Made by a program: the position numbers and the translations under genes | The notes under the pieces: model-generated | What the model saw: only the letters and a program-made list of their open reading frames with translations | The model's database searches: none | Told to the model about the DNA's origin: nothing | Shown here: positions 1 to 7,504 of the stretch, one piece after another | How the letters are laid out: every line of letters begins with the position of its first letter | How positions within the stretch are numbered: the first letter of the stretch is position 1 | Source of the DNA: Acidothermaceae bacterium | Lineage (GTDB): Bacteria; Actinomycetota; Actinomycetes; Acidothermales; Acidothermaceae | Assembly: GCA_025925185.1 (NCBI GenBank) | Contig: JAICLV010000006.1 | Location: 1 to 32,429 of the forward strand | Length of the DNA: 32,429 bases | Direction of reading: 5' to 3'

Positions 1-372
1 CGGGCACGTAAGGCCCGTGAGGACGAAAGCGGCTTCACGCTTATCGAACTCTTGATCGTCATCGTCATCCTCGGCATCCTCGCCGGCATCGTCGTCTTCT
101 CAGTCGGAGGAGTCACGGACACTGGTAAGGCATCCGCCTGCAAGGCCGACGCAAAGACCGTCGAGGTTGCTGCAGAGGCATTCCGTGCTCAGAAGGGCTG
201 GTACCCCGGCGACACGACGAATGACGCCACGGTACTGACCTCGGCTCAGGCCCAAACTGAACTGCAAACGGCCGGCTTCTTGAGGGACGTACCGAACTCA
301 ACGGATTACACGGTCACATTGGCCCCGAACACTGGCAAGGTCACCGCGACGGGGTCCTGCACCGTCTCGTAG
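1..372 (+). CDS. pilA: Major type IV pilin (PilA-like), 5' end cut by window
   Basis: Structural subunit of a type IV pilus. The frame is open from base 1 to the stop at 370-372, so the start codon lies upstream of the window and 123 residues are visible. A charged leader ends in ESG and is followed by FTLIELLIVIVILGILAGIV, the classical class III (prepilin) signal. Cleavage is expected between G and F, with Glu at mature position 5 and a hydrophobic N-terminal helix that anchors the subunit before assembly. The globular part is short, about 110 residues. It has one Cys after the helix (ASACKAD) and one at the C-terminus (GSCTVS), which could form a disulfide. It is followed by a strong hairpin and then pilT. 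Pilin identity is secure from the signal and context. That it is the major rather than a minor subunit is inferred from its position and the downstream hairpin. Confidence 0.9.
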   Translation, partial: RARKAREDESGFTLIELLIVIVILGILAGIVVFSVGGVTDTGKASACKADAKTVEVAAEAFRAQKGWYPGDTTNDATVLTSAQAQTELQTAGFLRDVPNSTDYTVTLAPNTGKVTATGSCTVS

Positions 373-380
373 TTGCTGCG

Positions 381-415
381 TTGGGGAGGATGGATCACCC
401 ATCGGTCCTCCCCGA
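381..415 (+). terminator. Intercistronic hairpin between pilA and pilT
   Basis: GGGGAGGA (383-390) pairs perfectly with TCCTCCCC (406-413). The stem extends outward by a G-U and an A-U pair, and an inner ATGG/CCAT pairing is possible. No T-run follows, as is common in high-GC actinobacteria. It lies 9 nt after the pilin stop. It probably terminates part of the transcripts or protects the pilin mRNA 3' end, giving more pilin than assembly machinery. The hairpin is seen; the role is inferred. Confidence 0.65.
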
Positions 416-466
416 CGCGACTTCGTTCGAATCCGAGTTGGCGCGTTGTGGGGTGGGGAAGAGTCG

Positions 467-1564
467 ATGGACGAACAGTCCGTGGGTGGGCGTCGGGTTG
501 ACGGGCTGCTCGAGGTGTTGTGGCGGGCGGGCGGCACTGACCTGCTGCTGACGGCGGGAATTCCGCCGCAGGTGCGGGTGCACGGGGAACTCAGTGCCGT
601 CCCGCAGGCCGCGGTATTGAGCGGCGAGGACACCGACTCCTTGCTCGCCGAACTGCTGAGCGCCGAGCAGGCCGCGATGTACGCCGAGCGCAACGAGTAC
701 GACTTCTCGTTCAGCTGGCGCGACGAGGCGCGCATCCGCGGTAACGCGTTCCGCCAGCGCGGTGCCACAGCCGTTGCGCTGCGGATGATCCCGAGTGACA
801 TTCCGCGGCCAGAGCAACTCGGGCTACCCCCGGTGCTCGCCGACTTTGCGCGACGCCATCAGGGATTGGTCTTGATCACCGGCCCGACGGGCTCCGGCAA
901 GTCGACGACCCTGGCCTCGCTCCTCGACCACGTGAACGAGAACCGGGCCTGCCACGTGATCACAATCGAGGACCCGATCGAGTACGTGCATCAGCACAAG
1001 CGCTCCGCGGTGAACCAACGCGAGGTCGGGCAGGACACCCATTCGTTCCACGCCGCGTTACGCGCTGCGCTGCGCGAGGACCCCGACGTCCTGCTTGTCG
1101 GCGAGATGCGCGACCTGGAGTCCATGCGGTTCGCGCTCACGATCGCCGAGACGGGCCACCTGGTTTTCTCCACCCTGCACACGAACGACACGGCCCAGGC
1201 ACTCGCGCGTATCGTCGACGTCTTCCCGGCCGATCAGCAGGCGCAGATTCGCGTGCAACTGGCCGCTGCGTTGACCGGGATCGTCTACCAGCGGCTGCTT
1301 CCTCGGGTCGATGGCGGTCTGGTCGCGACCTACGAGGTGTTGGTCGCGAACTCCGCCGTCCGCAACCTCATCAAAGAGGGCAAGACAAACCAGCTGCGCA
1401 ACTGCCTGGTGACCGGCCAGAAAGAAGGCATGGTCACCTTCGAACAGTCGCTCTCGGCGCTCGTGCAGGCCGGTGTCGTCACTTACGAGGACGCCGTCGC
1501 ACGCAGCCTCTACCCAAAGGACGTCGAGCGCGAGCCCCGGATCCGAGCGAGCGTGCCCGCATGA
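467..1564 (+). CDS. pilT: Type IV pilus retraction ATPase PilT
   Basis: Cytoplasmic hexameric ATPase that powers pilus disassembly (retraction, twitching). It is 365 residues, the normal PilT length. The N-terminal domain has the family pattern TDLLLTAGIPPQVRVHGEL. The Walker A motif GPTGSGKS is at about residues 139-146. The Walker B region reads DPDVLLVGEMRD with the catalytic Glu near 213, and the His box is STLHTND. A C-terminal AVRNLIKE corresponds to the AIRNLIRE motif needed for retraction in PilT, which separates it from PilB. ATG 467 was chosen because a purine-rich GGGGAAGAG (455-463) precedes it; an in-frame TTG at 446 is less likely. The stop overlaps the pilB start (ATGA), so translation is probably coupled. 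Confidence 0.95.
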   Translation: MDEQSVGGRRVDGLLEVLWRAGGTDLLLTAGIPPQVRVHGELSAVPQAAVLSGEDTDSLLAELLSAEQAAMYAERNEYDFSFSWRDEARIRGNAFRQRGATAVALRMIPSDIPRPEQLGLPPVLADFARRHQGLVLITGPTGSGKSTTLASLLDHVNENRACHVITIEDPIEYVHQHKRSAVNQREVGQDTHSFHAALRAALREDPDVLLVGEMRDLESMRFALTIAETGHLVFSTLHTNDTAQALARIVDVFPADQQAQIRVQLAAALTGIVYQRLLPRVDGGLVATYEVLVANSAVRNLIKEGKTNQLRNCLVTGQKEGMVTFEQSLSALVQAGVVTYEDAVARSLYPKDVEREPRIRASVPA

Positions 1565-3357
1565 AGTTGGGCAAGCACCGAGGCAACGAAGCGGTCGCGA
1601 CCGCGCCGGCACTGGTTGCCCCCGCGCAACCTGCGGCGCCGAAGGTCATCAGCGACCTGTCTGTCAACCCAGGCGGCCAGCGGCTTGGTGAACTGCTGCT
1701 ACAGACGAACCTCCTGGGTTACGAACAGCTCATTGAAGCCCTGCAACTGCTGCAGGTCGAGGGCGGGCAGCCACTGGGCCGGATCCTTGTCGAGCGGGGA
1801 AATCTCGATGAGCGCGACCTCGCTCGCACGCTGGCCATGCAGCAGTCGCTCGACTATGTCGACCTGCGGCAAGTCACCCCCGATCCCGAGGCGACCGCGC
1901 TCCTGGACGAGGAGACCGCTCGCGCGTTGGTCGCCGTCCCCATCTCTCTCGATCTCGATCGGGTGGTCGTCGCGATCGCGGATGTCGGCGACGACGTGCT
2001 GGACAAGCTCGCCGCCGCGATTCACCGGCCGGTCACCCTCGCGGTGGCTGCGCCGTCCGACATCATGCGTGCGATCGGCAACAGCTACCGGGCGCTCAGC
2101 GGCATCGGTGCGCAGGTGCAAGCATTCGAAGCCCGCGACTCCTTGCGCAAGGACGCCGCCCGCATCGAGACGGTGATCGCCAACGACGACGCGCCCGTCG
2201 TCCAAGTCGTGCAGAAGCTCATCACTCAAGGCCTTCGTGACCGGGCGTCCGACATCCACATCGAGCCGCAGGAAGAGCGGGTCAGAGTGCGGTACCGCAT
2301 CGACGGCGCGCTGCACGACGTGTTGTCGTTGCCCGGCTCGATGGGTCCGGCGATCGTGAGCCGGATCAAGATCCTCGGCGGAATGAACATCGTCGAGCGG
2401 CGTCGTTCTCAAGACGGCCAGATAGCGCTCGAGATAGAAGGCCGGGCACTCGACGTCCGGGTCGCGACCACCGCCACCATCTGGGGCGAGAAGGTCGTCT
2501 TGCGGTTGCTCGACAAGAGCCGACCGCTGTTCAGGCTCGCCGACCTCGGAATGCCCGAGGACACTGCCTACCGTTACTCGCAATTGCTGCGCGCGCCGTA
2601 CGGCATGGTGATCTGCGCGGGCCCGACCGGCAGCGGCAAGACGACGACGTTGTACGGCTCGCTGACCGAGATCAACAGCCCCGACCGCAACATCATGACG
2701 ATCGAAGACCCGGTCGAGTACACCTTCCCTTCGATCAACCAGATCCAGATCAACGAGCAGGCGGGTGTGACGTTTGCGGGTGGGTTGAAGTCGATCCTGC
2801 GCCAAGACCCGGACGTCATCCTCGTCGGTGAGGTGCGCGACGTCGAGACCGCGCGGATCGCGGTGCAGTCGGCGCTGACCGGCCACTTCGTGCTGTCGTC
2901 GGTGCACGCCACCGACTCCGTCTCTGCGCTGCACCGGCTGCTCGACATGGGGATCGAGACGTTCCTCGTGGCATCGTCCGTGACGGCCGTGGTGGCGCAG
3001 CGACTCGTGCGTCGTGTCTGCACCTACTGTCGGGTGCCGTACCAGCCGGCGGCGGAGGAGTTGGCTTTTCTCGACGCGGTCGGCGGTTGCGTGCCAGAGC
3101 GAGGTTTCGTGCATGGCGCCGGCTGCAACTTCTGCGCGCAAACTGGCTACCTCGATCGCATCGGCGTGTACGAACTGCTGACGGTGACCGACGCGATGCG
3201 CGAGCTCATTCTCGATCGCGCGTCGCACGACGACCTACGCAAGGTCGCCCGCGCCGAAGGCATGCGCGTCCTGCAGGAGGAAGCGTTGCGGCTCGTCGGC
3301 GCGCAGATCACCACGCTGGCGGAAGTGCTTCGTTCGATCTATGTGGTGGGGGGCTGA
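1561..3357 (+). CDS. pilB: Type IV pilus extension ATPase PilB (GspE/PilB family)
   Basis: Cytoplasmic ATPase that drives pilin polymerisation. It is 598 residues. An N-terminal MshEN/GspE-N-like region (about residues 40-180, with GRILVERG and LARTLAMQQSLDYVDL) is followed by the catalytic domain. Walker A GPTGSGKT is at residues 354-361, the Asp box region is MTIEDPVEY, Walker B contains DPDVILVGEVRD, and the His box is SSVHATD. A zinc-binding tetracysteine typical of PilB/GspE is intact: C487-x2-C490 and C522-x2-C525. The ATG overlaps the pilT stop by 4 nt, and pilC begins 1 nt after its own stop. Separate PilT and PilB genes mean both retraction and extension motors are encoded. Confidence 0.95.
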   Translation: MKLGKHRGNEAVATAPALVAPAQPAAPKVISDLSVNPGGQRLGELLLQTNLLGYEQLIEALQLLQVEGGQPLGRILVERGNLDERDLARTLAMQQSLDYVDLRQVTPDPEATALLDEETARALVAVPISLDLDRVVVAIADVGDDVLDKLAAAIHRPVTLAVAAPSDIMRAIGNSYRALSGIGAQVQAFEARDSLRKDAARIETVIANDDAPVVQVVQKLITQGLRDRASDIHIEPQEERVRVRYRIDGALHDVLSLPGSMGPAIVSRIKILGGMNIVERRRSQDGQIALEIEGRALDVRVATTATIWGEKVVLRLLDKSRPLFRLADLGMPEDTAYRYSQLLRAPYGMVICAGPTGSGKTTTLYGSLTEINSPDRNIMTIEDPVEYTFPSINQIQINEQAGVTFAGGLKSILRQDPDVILVGEVRDVETARIAVQSALTGHFVLSSVHATDSVSALHRLLDMGIETFLVASSVTAVVAQRLVRRVCTYCRVPYQPAAEELAFLDAVGGCVPERGFVHGAGCNFCAQTGYLDRIGVYELLTVTDAMRELILDRASHDDLRKVARAEGMRVLQEEALRLVGAQITTLAEVLRSIYVVGG

Positions 3358-3358
3358 C

Positions 3359-4564
3359 ATGCCGAAATTCGCGTACGTCGCGACGACGCCCGACGGTTCG
3401 TCGGCAACGGGCGTCGAGAAGGCCGACAGCCGCCAGGCAGCGGAACTCGCTTTGTACGAGCGGGAGTTGCGCGACATCAGGGTCACCGAGAAGAAGAGCT
3501 TTCTCCAGGTCGAGGTGTCGCCGCCCCGCGTGAAGCGCGAAGAGGTCATGCACCTCTCGCGTCAACTGGCCGCGTTCATTCGCGCAGGCATACCGATCCT
3601 CGACGCCGTGCACACTCTCGGCGAGGAGGCCACCAACTCCTCCGTGAAACGCATGATGGCGGACGTCGAGGCGAGCCTTCGCGGTGGCGAGACGATGTCG
3701 GACTGCCTTGACCGGCACCCGAAAATCTTCCCCGACTTCTACCGCGGCATCCTCCGCTCGGCCGAGCTCACCGGCCAGCTCGACACCGTGCTCGACCAGC
3801 TCGCGGCGTACCTCGAACGCGACCTGGACGCGCGACGCAAGGTGAAGGCGGCCATGATCTACCCGGCGATCATCGCCGGTATGTCGGTCGTCACGGTCGT
3901 GGTGTTGTCGACGTTCGTGCTGCCGCGCTTCAAGACCTTTTTCGCAAGCCTGAACGCCAAGCTGCCATTGCCGACCCGGATTCTGCTCGCAGTCACCGAT
4001 TTCCTCACGCAGTGGTGGTGGGCCCTGCTTGGGGGGATCCTCGTGCTGGCATTGGGGATCGTCGCGGCCCTCATGACGGAGGGCGGCCGCCACACCCGCG
4101 ACCGTCTCGCGCTCGCGTTCCCCGTGCTCGGCGACACGATCCAGTTCGCGCTGGTGGAACGGTTCTGCCGCATCCTCGCGTCGATGGCCAACGCGGGAGT
4201 CTCGTTACCGGAGGCGTTGCGAGTTGCGACCGCCTCGCTGCGCAACCTCGTCTACACGCGAGCGCTTGCGCAAGTCGGAGAGGCGATGCTCGAAGGCGAG
4301 GGCCTCGCCAAACCGATTTCCGACACGCATCTGTTCCCGTCGACCGCCACCCAGATGATGCGCGTCGGCGAAGACACGGGCACGCTCGACACCCAGCTCG
4401 AGGTCGCCGCGCGATACTACGAGCGCGAGCTCGACTACAAGATCAAGCGGCTGACGGCGCTCTTCGAGCCGGCAGTCATCATCGTGATGGGCCTCATCGT
4501 CGGCTTCGTGGCTATCGCGCTCGTCTCGGCGATGTATGGCATCTACCACCAGGTGAAGACCTGA
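3359..4564 (+). CDS. pilC: Type IV pilus inner-membrane platform protein PilC
   Basis: Polytopic membrane protein of the GspF/PilC family that couples the ATPases to pilin assembly. It is 401 residues with two T2SSF domains, about residues 60-185 and 260-385. The first contains the family pattern LSRQLAAFIRAGIPILDAV and the second FCRILASMANAGVSLPEAL. Each is followed by hydrophobic membrane segments (near 165-190, 215-240 and 370-395). ATG 3359 was preferred over an upstream in-frame ATG at 3341, because the G-run at 3348-3353 gives a ribosome site and the MPKFAYVATTPDG beginning matches PilC proteins. The stop overlaps the next start (ATGATG). Confidence 0.94.
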   Translation: MPKFAYVATTPDGSSATGVEKADSRQAAELALYERELRDIRVTEKKSFLQVEVSPPRVKREEVMHLSRQLAAFIRAGIPILDAVHTLGEEATNSSVKRMMADVEASLRGGETMSDCLDRHPKIFPDFYRGILRSAELTGQLDTVLDQLAAYLERDLDARRKVKAAMIYPAIIAGMSVVTVVVLSTFVLPRFKTFFASLNAKLPLPTRILLAVTDFLTQWWWALLGGILVLALGIVAALMTEGGRHTRDRLALAFPVLGDTIQFALVERFCRILASMANAGVSLPEALRVATASLRNLVYTRALAQVGEAMLEGEGLAKPISDTHLFPSTATQMMRVGEDTGTLDTQLEVAARYYERELDYKIKRLTALFEPAVIIVMGLIVGFVAIALVSAMYGIYHQVKT

Positions 4565-5070
4565 TGGACGCGCCGCCGTCGGTCAGCCGAAAGGACGCCG
4601 GCGAGACACTGATCGAGCTGCTCGTCGCCGTCGTCATCATGGGGATCGCGGTCGTCGCCGTGGTGGGCGGCATCAGCACCAGCATCATGATGTCCGACAT
4701 CCACCACAAGCAGGCTACGGCTGGCGCGAACGTGCGCGACTACGCCGAGGCGGTCGAGAACGCGGTCGCCACGTCGACGACGACCGGCGCGATGTACACG
4801 GCCTGTGCGACATTGCCCGCCGGCGCGCACCCCGCCTACAGCCCGGCGCAGGTCGGCTACTCGGTGCCCGCGGGATACACAGCGCAGGTCACGAGCATCA
4901 CCTACTGGAACGGCTCAAGCCTGACGTTCGGCTCGACCTGTACCGTCGCCACCGACAGCGGCGTCCAAATGGTGGCTATCAAGGTCGCGAGCGGCGACCT
5001 TCGGGCCACCGAAACGCTGAGGGTCATCATCCGCAACCCGTGTAGGAGCGGGGATGCGGCATGCAGCTGA
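4564..5070 (+). CDS. Minor pilin / pseudopilin with prepilin signal (PilV-like position)
   Basis: Predicted minor pilin of 168 residues. A 13-residue leader ending in KDAG precedes ETLIELLVAVVIMGIAVVAV, a class III signal peptide and hydrophobic helix. Glu is kept at mature position 5, but position 1 is Glu rather than the usual Phe or Met. The C-terminal domain has four cysteines (TACAT, STCTV, NPCRS and the terminal AACS). ATG 4564 overlaps the pilC stop, and a longer frame running back into pilC is an artefact. It is placed between pilC and a PilW-like gene, where PilV-like minor pilins that prime assembly are often found. Exact orthology is not claimed. Confidence 0.82.
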   Translation: MDAPPSVSRKDAGETLIELLVAVVIMGIAVVAVVGGISTSIMMSDIHHKQATAGANVRDYAEAVENAVATSTTTGAMYTACATLPAGAHPAYSPAQVGYSVPAGYTAQVTSITYWNGSSLTFGSTCTVATDSGVQMVAIKVASGDLRATETLRVIIRNPCRSGDAACS

Positions 5071-5729
5071 CCAGGAGAGACGACGGCTTCACCTTGGTCG
5101 AGCTGCTGATGTCGATCGCCATTCTCGGGATCATCGCCTTCCCGCTGGGCAATGCCGTGATCGCCTATCTGCACAACACCGATGCGACGATCGGTCGGCT
5201 CGGTGAGTCGCACGACGCGCAGATCGCGGCGGCGTATTTCGCGCAAGACGTCCAAAGCATCGGAACCCGCGACTGGGCTTCGGGAAGCTACCCATTCCCG
5301 CTGCAGCAATCGGTGTGGACGGCGTCGGCGGCGGTCTCGAACCCGTGCGGCAGCGCTGGGACGACGGTGGCGCAGTTCACGTGGGACGACATCACCACCA
5401 ACGCCGCGACACCACCCGTGCCGCAGGTCCGCGTCGCCTACGTCGTCGAGGTCGACGCATCGTCTGGGGAGCGCCAGCTGCACCGGCTGAGGTGCACCGC
5501 GGCGTCGTTGTCTGCGGCGTCGTCCCCGCCGACGTCCGACATCGTGCTTGTGCATCACCTCGCCGCGGCCGGCCCGGACACGGCAGTCGCGCAGGTGAGC
5601 TGCTCGACGACCTGCACTGCGGCGCCGGCGGTGCCGCAGGCGGTGAGCCTCGTACTCACGATCGACGACCCGCGCAACACCGACCCGCCGTACGTCGTCA
5701 CCCTCACGGGGCAACGGAGGCAAAGCTGA
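5061..5729 (+). CDS. Minor pilin, PilW-like prepilin
   Basis: Predicted minor pilin of 222 residues. A short leader, MQLTRRDDG, is followed by FTLVELLMSIAILGIIAFPL, a textbook prepilin signal with Phe+1 and Glu+5. The region after the helix (NAVIAYLHNTDATIGRLGESHDAQIAAAYFAQDVQ in pieces) resembles the PilW/GspJ class, in which a long N-terminal helix leads into a larger beta domain. Four cysteines are clustered late in the protein (RLRCT, VSCSTTCT), plus one in NPCGS. The ATG overlaps the end of the preceding minor-pilin gene by 10 nt. The stop overlaps the next ATG by 1 nt, so the three minor-subunit genes are likely co-translated. Confidence 0.85.
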   Translation: MQLTRRDDGFTLVELLMSIAILGIIAFPLGNAVIAYLHNTDATIGRLGESHDAQIAAAYFAQDVQSIGTRDWASGSYPFPLQQSVWTASAAVSNPCGSAGTTVAQFTWDDITTNAATPPVPQVRVAYVVEVDASSGERQLHRLRCTAASLSAASSPPTSDIVLVHHLAAAGPDTAVAQVSCSTTCTAAPAVPQAVSLVLTIDDPRNTDPPYVVTLTGQRRQS

Positions 5730-7264
5730 TGAACAGGCCGGCACGGCGAGACGACGGCGGGGCGGCGCTGATCCTCGCGCTCATCTTCATCACGGTCGTG
5801 GCCGTCGTCATCTCCGTCGTGCTGTCGTTCGCCGACACGAACCTGCGGGTGACCGTCGCCGCAACGCGGCCCCAGGCGACCGCTGCGGCGAACGCGGACG
5901 GGGCCGCGCAGGTTGCCGTCAACGCGCTGCGCAAGAGCGTCTACAACAGCGCCACGGGCCAGCACTGCTTCGCTGACGGGGCGGGAAACCTCACCCAGGA
6001 CAACCTCGCGTTGTCGAACTTTCCTTCGGCTGGAAGTTCGGCGTACGTTTCGTGCTCCCCCGACCCGGCGAGCGGCACCGTCGTCCCGATCAACAGTCAC
6101 AACAAACCGGGCAGTGCGATCCTCACCCTCTCGAACGCAGCTTCCAATCCCGGAGAAGACGGCATCAACGTCTCGGTCTCCGGTGGCGGCACCCTTCGTG
6201 TCCACGGCGGCATTTTCTCCAACTCGACGATCAATGCCTCCGCGGGAAGCATCACGACCGACACCTGGGTGCGGGCCCGGGGCACATGCAGCGGTCCGAT
6301 CAGCAGTCCTGACAAAATTTGCTCCTACGCTGGGGCCGATGTGCGGGCCGCAGACCCGAACTACCCTGCGCCGACCGCAGCGGCGACGCCTCGAAGCGTC
6401 CCCGCGTGCAATGGCCACAACAAGCTTGTCGAGTTCCAGCCCGGTCTCTACACCGATGCGAACGGCTTGTCGTCGATGATGCGCAGCAGCGGATGCAAGG
6501 ACAGCATCTGGCATTTCAATCCGGGCACCTACTACTTCGACTTCTCCAGCGCATCGCACGTCTGGACGATCGACACCGGCTGGCTGGTGGGGGGCACGCC
6601 CTCGACACCGCTTGTCGCCGGCACCGCGCCGACCATTCCGGGGTCATGCGTCAGCCCGATCCTGTCGACGACTGCGCAGGGCGTTCAGTTCGTTTTCGGT
6701 GGCGACAGCCGGCTGTCGATAAGTCACGCGCAGGTCGAACTCTGCGGGACGTGGGGTTTGAACAGCCCACCCATCGCGGTGTATGGCCTGAAAGCCGCCG
6801 TGGGGGCGGTTCACGCGCAAAGTGGCTGCGTCGTGGCGTCGCCCTATCCGTCGACCGGTTGCGCGATGATCCTCTCCGACAACTCGCCGAACAGTGAGTT
6901 CTACGTCCAGGGCACGACGTACGCACCGAACGCCGCCATCGACCTCTCGCTCAACAACGAAACCGGCCAGGTGTTCAAGTTCGGCGTCATCGCACGCACG
7001 CTTCGGCTCAACATGACGGGCAGCTTCTCGCTGACTTCTCCCGTGATCGAGCTGCCAGACGATTCGCCCGGCTTCACGAATGGCGACACGGTCGTCTATC
7101 TGACCGTGCACCTGTGCCCGGGCGTCGCGCTTGGTTCAAGCTGCGTGAGCGCGGCGCCTCCGACGTCGCTGCGCGCCGCGGTCGACATCGGCGATCCGAC
7201 CCCCGGCACGGTTCAGCCCGGGAACCGGCAGATCGCGATCACCAACTGGTCCGTCCAGCGGTAG
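5729..7264 (+). CDS. Large PilX-like pilus-associated protein, cysteine-rich
   Basis: 511-residue protein with a short charged N-terminus (MNRPARRDDGG) and a single hydrophobic helix, AALILALIFITVVAVVISVV. This resembles the PilX N-terminal region of type IV pilus minor proteins. Glu+5 is absent, as in some terminal minor subunits. The rest is predicted to be extracytoplasmic. It is rich in Gly, Ser, Thr and Asn and contains 12 cysteines spread evenly, consistent with several disulfides. Stretches such as NVSVSGGGTLRVHGGIFSNS suggest a repetitive beta-rich fold. It is the last gene of the pilus operon, and its ATG overlaps the previous stop. A role as a tip or adhesion subunit is inference from N-terminus, size and position. 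The upstream in-frame extension to 5315 overlaps the previous gene and is not credible. Confidence 0.75.
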   Translation: MNRPARRDDGGAALILALIFITVVAVVISVVLSFADTNLRVTVAATRPQATAAANADGAAQVAVNALRKSVYNSATGQHCFADGAGNLTQDNLALSNFPSAGSSAYVSCSPDPASGTVVPINSHNKPGSAILTLSNAASNPGEDGINVSVSGGGTLRVHGGIFSNSTINASAGSITTDTWVRARGTCSGPISSPDKICSYAGADVRAADPNYPAPTAAATPRSVPACNGHNKLVEFQPGLYTDANGLSSMMRSSGCKDSIWHFNPGTYYFDFSSASHVWTIDTGWLVGGTPSTPLVAGTAPTIPGSCVSPILSTTAQGVQFVFGGDSRLSISHAQVELCGTWGLNSPPIAVYGLKAAVGAVHAQSGCVVASPYPSTGCAMILSDNSPNSEFYVQGTTYAPNAAIDLSLNNETGQVFKFGVIARTLRLNMTGSFSLTSPVIELPDDSPGFTNGDTVVYLTVHLCPGVALGSSCVSAAPPTSLRAAVDIGDPTPGTVQPGNRQIAITNWSVQR

Positions 7265-7281
7265 CTGGCCGAAGCGAGACG

Positions 7282-7303
7282 GGCGCCAAGGCACCGAGGC
7301 GCC
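7282..7303 (+). terminator. Possible weak terminator after the pilus operon
   Basis: GGCGCC at 7282-7287 can pair with GGCGCC at 7298-7303 around a 10-nt loop, 18 nt after the last pilus gene. The stem is only 6 bp and has no T-run, so support is limited. The rest of the 240-bp gap before the next gene contains a small palindrome, GGTCA-ggg-TGACC (7386-7398), and no clear promoter. Confidence 0.3.
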
Positions 7304-7504
7304 GTTCGCCGGCGCGTTGACGGACGGGTGCGGCGTGCCTTCGGCGACCGCGCGCCGCTGCGGTTTCTCAACGTCGTGAGCCTATGGTCAGGGTGACCGA
7401 ACACCGGGTATCCATCCACCACGCAAACCTGACCCCACCGAGCCTGCTAAAGCACGCGTCGAGCTGTGACGACGACGTGGGCGGGGCGTCCGGACGGAGG
7501 CACC

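Noticed and set aside
1699..3228. 509-residue minus-strand open frame antisense to pilB
   Set aside because: It mirrors the pilB codons, is rich in His, Arg and Asp as expected of an antisense shadow in GC-rich DNA, and shows no family motif.
7386..7398. GGTCA-ggg-TGACC palindrome upstream of the FtsH-like gene
   Set aside because: A short palindrome without an associated promoter or regulator; kept only as a note in the intergenic description.
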